Part shown: positions 39,078-46,748 of the stretch, in pieces | How positions within the stretch are numbered: the stretch's first letter is position 1 | Layout of the letters: every line of letters starts with the position of its first letter | Source: Streptomyces uncialis | Lineage (GTDB): Bacteria; Actinomycetota; Actinomycetes; Streptomycetales; Streptomycetaceae | Assembly (NCBI RefSeq): GCF_036250755.1 | Contig: NZ_CP109583.1 | Span: forward strand, 496,001-560,000 | Direction: 5' to 3' | DNA: 64,000 nucleotides | Position numbers and translations under genes: made by a program | The notes under the pieces: generated by a model | What the model was told of the DNA's origin: nothing | Databases searched by the model: none | The model's input: the letters and a program-made list of their open reading frames with translations, nothing else

Positions 39078-39549
39078 CAAGTCTCCCGATTCCGACGGAA
39101 CTTGCTGTCTGTCCACGCCGTGACGTGCCTGGTCCGCGTAAGCGCGGGGCACTGTCCTGCGCCGAATGAAAGCAGGCCGTCCGGGGCGGCGGCAAGGGAT
39201 GCCACGCGAGGTCATATGGGTGAGCGGAGCGCATGCGTGCGCGGGATGCGAACGGCCCGCCGGACCGGGCGCGGCCCCGTCCTCTGCCCGTTCCGCGCGG
39301 GCGGCAGTGACCGTCCGCAGGTCCGCCGGGTGGGAGACGAACAGCCCCGCCCCATGCGGTCGCGGGGCGGGCGTCCTCGGGGCAGCAGGCATCCCGGTTT
39401 CTTAACGTCTGCAGAAGCTGAACAGAACCGGACATCCGTGGACTTGTGACGCTGCCGGTGCGGGTCGACGGTGGTGCGAGGGCCCGGCCCGGGCGCATCC
39501 CGTCACCGGGGCGCGCGACAGGTGGGAAGAGTTCGTTCTGAAAGGCGCC
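39078..39549. promoter_or_regulatory. Divergent intergenic region, regulator versus 12-gene operon
   Basis: 472 bp without a credible gene. It must carry the promoter of the leftward regulator and that of the rightward operon. The last part before the operon start contains a weak ribosome site (GAAAGG, 7 nt before the ATG). No operator repeat or promoter boxes could be assigned with confidence. Confidence 0.45.
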
Positions 39550-42063
39550 ATGAACATGAACAGTGCGGATCCGTCGTGCAGCTGCGCCGCGCACCGGGCC
39601 GTCTCGGTCGCCCCGCTCGCGGCATCTGTGGAAGGTGTCCTGGACGCGGCGGCCGTGCGCGGCGACTTCCCCATCCTCCGGCGGACCGTCAACGGCGGTA
39701 TGCCCCTGGTCTACCTGGACAGCGCGGCCACCTCCCAGAAGCCGCAGAGCGTCCTCGACGCGGAGACGGACTACTACCGGCTGCACAACGCCAACGTCCA
39801 CCGCAGCCACCACGAACTCGCCCGGGAGGCCACCGCTCTCCTGGAATCGGCCCGGATCCGGATCGCCGCCTTCGTCGGCGGGCGGGCCGAGGACATCGTG
39901 GTGACGAAGAACGCCTCCGAGGCGCTGAACCTGGTCGCCTACTCCCTGATGAACGCCTCGCACGCCCCCCGCGCGCTGCGCTCCCATGCGCTGGGCCCGG
40001 GTGACAGCGTGGTCATCACCGAGATGGAACACCACTCGAACCTGATGCCATGGCAGCAGCTGTGCCGCCATACGGGAGCCGAGCTGAGGTGGCTGAGCAT
40101 CACCGCTGAGGGGCGGCTCGACCTGGACGGGCTGGAGAAGACGGTCGACAGCAGTACCCGGGTGCTGGCCTTCACCCACCAGTCCAACGTGTACGGCACC
40201 ATCAACCCCGTCCCGGCGCTGGTCCGGCGGGCCCGGGAGGTCGGTGCGCTCACCGTGCTCGATGCCTGCCAGTCGGTCCCGCACATGCCGGTGGACGTCA
40301 GCGGTCTCGGCGTGGACTTTCTCGCGTTCTCCGGGCACAAGATGTGCGGGCCGACCGGTATCGGCGTGCTGTGGGGCCGGTCCGGTCTGCTCGGTGAGCT
40401 GCCACCGTTCCTCACCGGCGGGGACATGAACGAGTCGGTGTCGATGACCGGCGCCGAGTACGCCGAACCCCCGCACCGCTTCGAGGCAGGCACACCGGTG
40501 ATCGCCCAGACCATCGGCCTGGCCGCGGCCTGTTCCTACCTCGACGGGCTGGGTCGCGCCCGGCTGGCGTCCCACCACGAGCGGCTCACCGCACGGGCGC
40601 TGGACCAGCTGAGCGGGGTGAGGGGCGTGCGGATCGTCGGCCCGGCCGACGCGGCGGACCGCGGGCCCGCCGTCTCGTTCGCCGTCCGGGACCTCGGTCC
40701 CGACGCCGTCGGTGAGCACCTCGACCGGCGGGGCATCGCGATCCGGGTCGGTCATCTGTGCGCCCGCCCGGCCTGTGTCCGGTTCGGTCTGCCCGCCACC
40801 ACGCGGGCCTCGTTCTACGCCTACAACACCGACAGTGATGTGGACGTGTTCACCGAGGCGCTGGCCGAACTCTCCGAGCCTCGTTCCGTGGCACCCGGGG
40901 CCGCGTCGGCCGTAGCCGCCGCGCCGCCGCGTGATCCCGTCGCGGCCGTTGCCCCCGGGGACCGGCCGGACACGACCCGCCGGGAACCGGCGCCGACTCG
41001 CGACGGGGACGCGGCAGCGTTCATGGACACGGTGTTCGCGGACGCGGCCACCGCGGCCACCGGACTGGCTGTCTCCCTGGGCGACCGGCTCGGGCTGTAC
41101 CGCGCCATGGCGGGCGCCGGACCGCTCACCCCCGCGGAGCTCGCCGCGCGGTCCCGCACGCAGGAGCTCTACATCCGCGAGTGGCTGCACACCCAGGCAG
41201 GGTCAGGCTATGTCCGCACCGTGGCGGACGGTTCCGGGCCGCTGCGCTACGAGCTGCCCCCGGCCCACGCGGAGGTGCTGGCCGACTCCGGTGCCCCCAC
41301 GGCCGCCGTCGGTATCTTCGCCGCCCTGCAGAGCCTCTACGGTGTCGAGGACCGGCTCGCCGAGTGCTTCCGCACCGGGGGTGGTGTGGACTGGGGCGAG
41401 TACCCGCCGCAGATGTTCCGGGCCGTCGCCCGTTTCTTCAGGCCCGCCTACCGCGCCAACATCGTCCAGCACTGGATTCCGGCGGTGGAGGGCCTCCCGG
41501 AGCGACTCACCGCGGGTGCCTGCGTCGCCGACATCGGCTGCGGGGTGGGCTACTCCACCCTTCTCATGTCCCGTGCCTACCCCCGGTCCGTCTTCCACGG
41601 CTACGACCCCCACCGTGAGTCCGTCGAACGGGCGCGTGTCATCGCCGAGGAGCAGGAACTGGACGACCGCACCCATTTCCACACCCTCGCCGCGGCCGAC
41701 CTGGACGCCGAACGGCCCCGGGCCGACCTCGTGACCTTCTTCAACTGCCTCCACGACATGGGTGACCCCGTGGCCGCGCTGCGCGGGGCGCGCCGCATCC
41801 TCAAGCCGGACGCCGTCCTGCTGCTCGTGGAACCCAACGCGGAACCCGACCCCACCACCAACACCCACCCCACCGGAATGCTCTTCATGGCCCTGTCGGC
41901 CGCTCTGTGCCTGCCTGCCGCGGCGGCACAGAACGGACCCGCCGCCCTCGGCAACCACGCCGGCGAAGCCGCCCTGCGGGCCGTGGCCGGACAGGCCGGA
42001 TTCACCGCGTGGAAGCGCGTCGCGGAAACACCGCGCAGCGCCGTCTACGCCGCAGGACTGTGA
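39550..42063 (+). CDS. Cysteine desulfurase (SufS-type)-methyltransferase fusion
   Basis: 837 residues. Residues ~30-440 are a class V aminotransferase/SufS-like domain: FPILRRTVNGGMPLVYLDSA, VTKNASEALN, EMEHHSNLMPW, the PLP lysine in FSGHKMCG (K264) and the desulfurase cysteine loop RVGHLCARPACVRFG (C404). An Ala/Pro/Asp-rich linker (~440-495) joins it to a class I SAM methyltransferase (~495-837) with an N-terminal helical/winged domain (TPAELAARS) and motif I VADIGCGVGYS near residue 659. SufS enzymes take sulfur from cysteine as a protein persulfide. Fusion to a methyltransferase suggests sulfur transfer followed by methylation, but the domain could equally act as a PLP lyase or aminotransferase with an N- or O-methyltransferase. 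Start ATG at 39550; a second ATG two codons on is possible. First gene of the operon. Confidence 0.88.
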   Translation: MNMNSADPSCSCAAHRAVSVAPLAASVEGVLDAAAVRGDFPILRRTVNGGMPLVYLDSAATSQKPQSVLDAETDYYRLHNANVHRSHHELAREATALLESARIRIAAFVGGRAEDIVVTKNASEALNLVAYSLMNASHAPRALRSHALGPGDSVVITEMEHHSNLMPWQQLCRHTGAELRWLSITAEGRLDLDGLEKTVDSSTRVLAFTHQSNVYGTINPVPALVRRAREVGALTVLDACQSVPHMPVDVSGLGVDFLAFSGHKMCGPTGIGVLWGRSGLLGELPPFLTGGDMNESVSMTGAEYAEPPHRFEAGTPVIAQTIGLAAACSYLDGLGRARLASHHERLTARALDQLSGVRGVRIVGPADAADRGPAVSFAVRDLGPDAVGEHLDRRGIAIRVGHLCARPACVRFGLPATTRASFYAYNTDSDVDVFTEALAELSEPRSVAPGAASAVAAAPPRDPVAAVAPGDRPDTTRREPAPTRDGDAAAFMDTVFADAATAATGLAVSLGDRLGLYRAMAGAGPLTPAELAARSRTQELYIREWLHTQAGSGYVRTVADGSGPLRYELPPAHAEVLADSGAPTAAVGIFAALQSLYGVEDRLAECFRTGGGVDWGEYPPQMFRAVARFFRPAYRANIVQHWIPAVEGLPERLTAGACVADIGCGVGYSTLLMSRAYPRSVFHGYDPHRESVERARVIAEEQELDDRTHFHTLAAADLDAERPRADLVTFFNCLHDMGDPVAALRGARRILKPDAVLLLVEPNAEPDPTTNTHPTGMLFMALSAALCLPAAAAQNGPAALGNHAGEAALRAVAGQAGFTAWKRVAETPRSAVYAAGL

Positions 42064-42198
42064 CCGCACCCGCTCTCCCGGGCCCGGGCCGCCGCGGGCA
42101 TCGGGGTCCGCCGGCGCCGCGTAGCTCCCGGGCGCGTGCTCCCGGACACGGACACAGCGCCCGCACATATCAGCCCGATCCACACGCCGGGAGGCCCG

Positions 42199-43041
42199 AT
42201 GAGCAAGGACCTGGACAGTTTCGACACCAAGGCCACCTACAGCGACGCCTCCCTCGACTACGCGACCGTCGCCGAGGAGTTCTGGGGTTTCGTCTCCGAC
42301 GACACCGCCGACCTGATCGGGCCGCGGCCCGGCCAGCGGGTGCTGGACCTGTGCTGCGGGCCGGGGCCGATGACGATCCGCAGCGCGGAACGGGTCGGGG
42401 CGCACGGTTATGTCGAGGCCGTAGACATCCTGCCCGAGATGCGCGCCATCACCCGGGACCGCGCGCGGGAACGGGGACTGGACCAGGTCACGGTGCGCCA
42501 TGGCGACATCGACGAACTGCCGCCCGGCGACGCGTCCTTCGATGTCGTGAACTGTTCCCTCGGTCTCTACTTCGCCAAGGACATGGCCCGCTCCCTCGCG
42601 TCGTTCTGGTCCTATGTGCGCCCCGGCGGGACGCTCGCGGTCACCACGATCGGCCGCAGACTCTTCGAACCGGTCCTGCCCGTCTTCTTCGCCGCATGCC
42701 GGGCGGAACAGCCGGGGATGGGCACCTACCTGCCGTGGGTGCGCACGGAGGACCCGGACGTCCTGCGCGCACTGGCCGCCGAGGCACGGCTGACAGGCGT
42801 TCATGTGAGTACCCGTGACACGCCCATGCCGCTGCCCTCCCCCGGGGCATGGTGGCCGATCGTGCACGGCAGCGGCCTGCGGAGGCTGGAGACCGAGCTG
42901 GACCCCGGCGCCCAGGACCGCGTCAGACGCACCTGCGAGGAGTGGATCACCGCACACCGCATCACACAGCTCAACGTCGGAACCGTCCGTCTGATCGCCA
43001 CCCGCGGCCGGGACGGCGTGCCGTACACCGTCCCGGCCTGA
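42199..43041 (+). CDS. Class I SAM-dependent methyltransferase
   Basis: 280 residues with a UbiE/Coq5-like fold. SAM-binding motif I is VLDLCCGPGPMT near residue 50, the acidic residue ending strand 2 is in VEAVDILPEM, and motif IV/post-motif is GDASFDVVNCSLGLYF with YVRPGGTLAVTT. The substrate is not predictable. A strong GGGAGG precedes the ATG at 42199; the 135-bp gap from the fusion gene contains no other gene. It precedes the carrier protein gene by 24 bp, so it may act on a carrier-bound or released small molecule. It is related only in general fold to the methyltransferase half of the upstream gene. Confidence 0.85.
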   Translation: MSKDLDSFDTKATYSDASLDYATVAEEFWGFVSDDTADLIGPRPGQRVLDLCCGPGPMTIRSAERVGAHGYVEAVDILPEMRAITRDRARERGLDQVTVRHGDIDELPPGDASFDVVNCSLGLYFAKDMARSLASFWSYVRPGGTLAVTTIGRRLFEPVLPVFFAACRAEQPGMGTYLPWVRTEDPDVLRALAAEARLTGVHVSTRDTPMPLPSPGAWWPIVHGSGLRRLETELDPGAQDRVRRTCEEWITAHRITQLNVGTVRLIATRGRDGVPYTVPA

Positions 43042-43065
43042 CCCCCGCAGAGAACGGAGATACCC

Positions 43066-43341
43066 GTGAGCAGCAGAAGCGAAGTAGAGGCGACCGCCCT
43101 CAGGACCATCGCCGAGATCCTGGAGGAGGACGGGCAGCACGCCCCACAGGTTTCCGGAGCGAGCACCCTGGACGGGCTGGGCGTCACCTCCCTGGTCCTC
43201 GCGCGGGTGGTCATCGACCTGGAGGACCAGCTCGGCGTGGACCCCTTCAGGGGAGGACTCGCTGGGGACTCCCCCCTGCGGACGGTCGACGACCTGATAG
43301 ACGCCTACACCGGCGCCCTGACGGAGGCCGGTGCGCAGTGA
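43066..43341 (+). CDS. Free-standing carrier protein with GVTS motif
   Basis: 91 residues, mostly helical and acidic, with ACP-like layout. The expected phosphopantetheine site GxDS reads GVTSL (LDGLGVTSLVLARVV), so the serine is kept but the preceding Asp is Thr. Helix III follows (LRTVDDLIDAYTGAL). It would carry a thioester intermediate for neighbouring enzymes; activity depends on whether a phosphopantetheinyl transferase accepts the TS site. GTG start at 43066 after ACGGAGA. Its stop overlaps the GTG of the SGNH hydrolase as GTGA, so the two proteins are translationally coupled and probably act together. Confidence 0.8.
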   Translation: MSSRSEVEATALRTIAEILEEDGQHAPQVSGASTLDGLGVTSLVLARVVIDLEDQLGVDPFRGGLAGDSPLRTVDDLIDAYTGALTEAGAQ

Positions 43342-44384
43342 AACTCCAGCGCTACGCCCTGACACCCCAGATGAGGCAGTACGACGACTTCGACAACCGC
43401 GGCCACACGCGCTACCTGCCGTACCAGATGTACTTCAACCACGCGGACTACCGCTCGGACGTCCTGAACACCGACCGGTTCGGGTTCCGTTACACCCACG
43501 GGCCCGGCGGTCGCCGGGCCGCGCTCGACGGGGCGGCGGAGCAGGGACCGGTGAATCTGTTCGTCGGCAGCTCCGTGGCCCTCGGTATCGGCGCCACCAG
43601 CGACGCCACGACCATCCCGTCCCTCCTGTGGTCCCGCTACGCGCCGTCGGTTCCCTGGCTCAACTTCAGCGGCCGGAGCTACAACTCCGCCCAGGAACTG
43701 ATCATGATGCTGCTCTACCGGCATCTGCTGCCCGGCGTCGAGGAGATCGTCATCCTCTCCGGGGTGAACAACCTGCTCCTCGCCCGGCTGCCGGCCGAAC
43801 TCCAGGGTGACCACGGAGCGTTCTTCTACTGCAACGAGTACTACGAGCTCATGGAGCAGCTGCGGGCCCGGCACCGCAGGCCCGGCCGCCGGCTGTGGGG
43901 CCGGACCGGGCCCGCCCCGGGCCCGTCCGGCCTGCCGTCCCGGAGTGATCCGGTCCATGATCTCGACGAGCTGATCAGCCGTGCCACCGGTCTCACCGCA
44001 CGGCATCTGGACGGATGGCGCCGGCTCGCCGCGGCCACCGGTGCGCGCGTGTCGTTCGTACTCACTCCGCTGGCCCCCTGGATCCGCAGGCAGCCCGCCC
44101 GGCAGGAAGCCGTCCTGTTCACCGAACTAGACAAGCTGTCCCACCTCGGTGTCCCGCTGGACGAGATGTTCGGCGAGATCGGCACACAGGACGCCGGGCG
44201 CCGGTACGCCCAGGCCCTCCGTGAGACCTGCGAGAAACAGGATGTGCGGTTCCTGGAGATCGCCCCGCTCATCGCGCGGGCGGCAGCCCCCGAGGACTGG
44301 CTCTTCGTCGACCGCGGCCACTTCACCGACCTGGGCAGCGACATCTTCGCCCGTCTGCTGGCGGAAGAGCTCTCCCTTACCTGA
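43338..44384 (+). CDS. SGNH/GDSL-family hydrolase or acyltransferase
   Basis: 348 residues. Block I is LFVGSSVALGIGAT, with the serine in place of the GDSL Ser, near residue 76; block III-like NN occurs in LSGVNNLL near 141; block V is VDRGHFTDLGSD near 326, supplying the catalytic Asp-x-x-His. The N-terminus (GHTRYLPYQMYFNHADYRS...FGFRY) resembles a conserved SGNH subfamily found in secondary-metabolite clusters rather than secreted lipases; no signal peptide is visible. It could be a thioesterase, deacylase or acyltransferase acting on a carrier-bound intermediate. Starts with GTG overlapping the ACP stop by 4 bp. A 28-codon gene follows after 13 bp. Confidence 0.82.
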   Translation: MKLQRYALTPQMRQYDDFDNRGHTRYLPYQMYFNHADYRSDVLNTDRFGFRYTHGPGGRRAALDGAAEQGPVNLFVGSSVALGIGATSDATTIPSLLWSRYAPSVPWLNFSGRSYNSAQELIMMLLYRHLLPGVEEIVILSGVNNLLLARLPAELQGDHGAFFYCNEYYELMEQLRARHRRPGRRLWGRTGPAPGPSGLPSRSDPVHDLDELISRATGLTARHLDGWRRLAAATGARVSFVLTPLAPWIRRQPARQEAVLFTELDKLSHLGVPLDEMFGEIGTQDAGRRYAQALRETCEKQDVRFLEIAPLIARAAAPEDWLFVDRGHFTDLGSDIFARLLAEELSLT

Positions 44385-44397
44385 AAAGGAGCACCCC

Positions 44398-44484
44398 GTG
44401 CGGTTCATCCGGAAGGTGATAGCGCGATGGCGCCGGCGCAAGGCCCGGCGCGGGAACGACAACTCGATCTACCCGATGTTCTGA
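44398..44484 (+). CDS. 28-residue basic peptide
   Basis: A 28-codon frame starts with GTG 7 nt after a strong AAAGGAG ribosome site. The peptide has a highly basic N-terminal two thirds (Arg/Lys-rich, RWRRRKARR) and a neutral end, NDNSIYPMF. Its stop overlaps an in-frame ATG (44484) of the next gene as TGATG, consistent with translational coupling. The good ribosome site, operon position and non-random composition argue it is real. No family is recognised. It could be a short partner of the SGNH or diiron protein, a ribosomal peptide scaffold or substrate, or only a coupling leader. Confidence 0.6.
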   Translation: MRFIRKVIARWRRRKARRGNDNSIYPMF

Positions 44485-44549
44485 TGACGCCGGCACTCGG
44501 CGGGCCCACAGCCGGGACCGGTCAGTACCACAGCGAGGAGGACGACAGG

Positions 44550-46748
44550 ATGCCCGTATCCACGGCGGAGACAGCGACAGCGGACGGGACGGCCTGCCGG
44601 ACGCTCTACCGACGGGCCGCCGACCCGGAGGGAGTGCCCCCGGGAGCCGACTGGGTGGCGCGGACGCGCGCCGAACTGGACGGTGCCGCCGGATGGGACG
44701 GCGGCAGCGGCCCGCCGGACAGCGGCGGCGCCGGCCTGGACGGCCTGCGGGGCCTCGTCGGCACCTGGGCGGAGGAGGAGCGCGACCGGTACCGCGTCCT
44801 GTGCGACGGGAGCGGCGAGACGGCCGGTGTCCTGGCCGCGCGGGCCGCGCTGGCCTGCGCCCCGTTCGCCGCCCACGACGGTGCCTGGCTGCAATGGATG
44901 AGCGCAGCGGGAAACGCGGACGGGACGGCGGCCCTGCGGCTCCTCGCGCTGTACGCGTCGGACGTGGGAGTCGGCGGCGCCCGCGCGTCCCGGGGCGACA
45001 TCTACGTGGCCTCGCTGCGTGCGGCCGGCCTCGCCCAGTACGCGGAGCCCGCCGCACGCCTCGCACTGGACGGCAGGATCGCCGACCGCGACTTCTATCT
45101 CCCCGCGCTGCTGCTCGCCATGAGCCGTCTGCCGGACGAGTTCCGGCCCGAGATCCTCGGAGCGGACCTGTGCCTGACCGCGGTCGGCGCGGTTCCCCCG
45201 CTGGTGGCGGCCGCCCCGCTGCTGCCGCCCGGCGGCCGGAGCGGACCGGGTCCCGGCCGGGACCCGGTCCGCTCCGAGCACCGCTGGAACACCGTGCGCG
45301 CCTGTCTGTCTCCCCGCGGTGACGACAACCGCCGTGCCGTCACGGGCTTCGTCTGGGCTTGGCAGGCCCTGCGACGGTGGAGCGGCGACCTGCACGGCGA
45401 CCTGCGGTGCGCGCGCGATCCGGCGTACGGGATGGCCGAACTGCTCCGGGCGCGGGCCAGGGAGGGAGCTGTCTATCACGACCGGTTCCTGCTCGCCGGA
45501 CGTCCGGTGTCCGCGTGGCTGGAGGAATGCCGCGCCGACCCGGCCGGATTCCTGGAGGTCCTGGCGGCGAGCACGCTGGTGCGGCCGGGCCGGTCGCGGG
45601 AAAGCCGCCTGGTCAACGGGCTGGTGCTCCAGCGCGGGCCGATGTTCCGCGTGTTCTCCCCGGAAGACCTGACGGTCATACGCCGCTGGATCGACTCACT
45701 GCCCAGGGAACCCGGCGCGCCACCCGCCGGACCGGCGCGACCACGCGCCTCCTACCCCGTCCCGCAGGAGACCCCGTGCCACCTCCCGTCACGCCGGACC
45801 CCGGGACGCCGGTCCCCGGACTCCGGCGGCCCGTCGGATCTGCGGTCCGCCTACTTCCTCCTCCAGGGCCGCCCACGGACACCGGCCCTGCGCCGGTACA
45901 CCCTCGACTATCTGCGGGGCTGGCTGGCACGGTCGCGCCACGGGATCGACCGTGACCCCCGTCCGCTGCTGCCCGCGGCCTGGCCGAGGAAGGGGCTGCG
46001 GCCCTGGCTGCTGGACCAGCACGACCGCCACGACCGGGAGCAGGCCACTGACGGCGCGCCCCTGCCGTCACGCGGGGAGCTGATCGACGCCACCGTGCAG
46101 CTGGCACCCCTGACACTGATCGACGGTGCCTGGTTGCAGGGCTTCACCGACTACGCCCTCGCGTCGTCCGAGCACGGCCGCTTCCTGTTCGAGACCTACT
46201 GGGACGAGCTCGGCAACGGCATGCCCAGCCTCAACCACCCCCTCATCTACCGCCAGGTGCTCGCCGAGATGGGCGTCACGCTGCCGCCGACCGCATCCCG
46301 GGAGTTCGCGCGGTGGCCCGGCTTCCGCGAGGAGTCGTTCGCCCTGCCCGTCTACTGGCTGAGCATCGGCCGCTATCCACGGACCTGCCTGCCCGAAGTC
46401 CTCGGCCTCAACCTGGCCATGGAGCTCTCCGGAGTCGGCGGCGGGTACCGCCGCGCCCACACCGCCCTCAAGGAACACGGCTTCAGCACCCGGTTCGTCG
46501 ACATCCACAACACCATCGACAACGTGGCCACCGGCCACGCCGCCTGGGCCGCCGACGCGGTGGACGCCTACATGGCATCCGCGCTCCAGACCCGCGGCCC
46601 CCAGGCCCAGTCGGCCGACTGGCAGCGGGTGCGTGCCGGGTTCCGCTCCCTCGATCCCCCGGGCGGGTTCCGGGCGCGCCGGGCGGGCCACCGGGCCCGC
46701 CGTTCGCCGCGCGGCCGTGCCCGCGGCTGGGAGGAGGCGGAGGCATGA
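44550..46748 (+). CDS. Tandem heme-oxygenase-like diiron protein (iron-containing redox enzyme family)
   Basis: 732 residues formed by two related halves. Both contain DGAWLQ (about residues 110 and 525) followed by a similar helical layout. The C-terminal half keeps a full set of likely metal ligands: E553 and H563 (DELGNGMPSLNH), E616 or E625 (LPEVLGLNLAMELSG) and H653, D657, H663 (HNTIDNVATGH). In the N-terminal half the equivalent of the DELGNG...NH block reads SDVGVGGARASRGD, so E and H are lost. Members of this fold catalyse N-oxygenation, oxidative decarboxylation and C-C cleavage (SznF, UndA, BesC). The C-terminal tail is Arg-rich. The ATG at 44550 follows GAGGAGG; an in-frame ATG at 44484 coupled to the peptide stop is the alternative. 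Its stop overlaps the carbamoyltransferase start (ATGA). Confidence 0.78.
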   Translation: MPVSTAETATADGTACRTLYRRAADPEGVPPGADWVARTRAELDGAAGWDGGSGPPDSGGAGLDGLRGLVGTWAEEERDRYRVLCDGSGETAGVLAARAALACAPFAAHDGAWLQWMSAAGNADGTAALRLLALYASDVGVGGARASRGDIYVASLRAAGLAQYAEPAARLALDGRIADRDFYLPALLLAMSRLPDEFRPEILGADLCLTAVGAVPPLVAAAPLLPPGGRSGPGPGRDPVRSEHRWNTVRACLSPRGDDNRRAVTGFVWAWQALRRWSGDLHGDLRCARDPAYGMAELLRARAREGAVYHDRFLLAGRPVSAWLEECRADPAGFLEVLAASTLVRPGRSRESRLVNGLVLQRGPMFRVFSPEDLTVIRRWIDSLPREPGAPPAGPARPRASYPVPQETPCHLPSRRTPGRRSPDSGGPSDLRSAYFLLQGRPRTPALRRYTLDYLRGWLARSRHGIDRDPRPLLPAAWPRKGLRPWLLDQHDRHDREQATDGAPLPSRGELIDATVQLAPLTLIDGAWLQGFTDYALASSEHGRFLFETYWDELGNGMPSLNHPLIYRQVLAEMGVTLPPTASREFARWPGFREESFALPVYWLSIGRYPRTCLPEVLGLNLAMELSGVGGGYRRAHTALKEHGFSTRFVDIHNTIDNVATGHAAWAADAVDAYMASALQTRGPQAQSADWQRVRAGFRSLDPPGGFRARRAGHRARRSPRGRARGWEEAEA

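Noticed and set aside
37489..41190. A 1,200-codon open frame on the minus strand across the regulator and the SufS fusion.
   Set aside because: It is antisense to the SufS fusion and out of frame with the HTH-TPR protein; no domain or ribosome site supports it.
41203..43365. A long minus-strand frame under the methyltransferases and carrier protein.
   Set aside because: The plus strand holds recognisable motifs and ribosome sites; the minus-strand product is low complexity.
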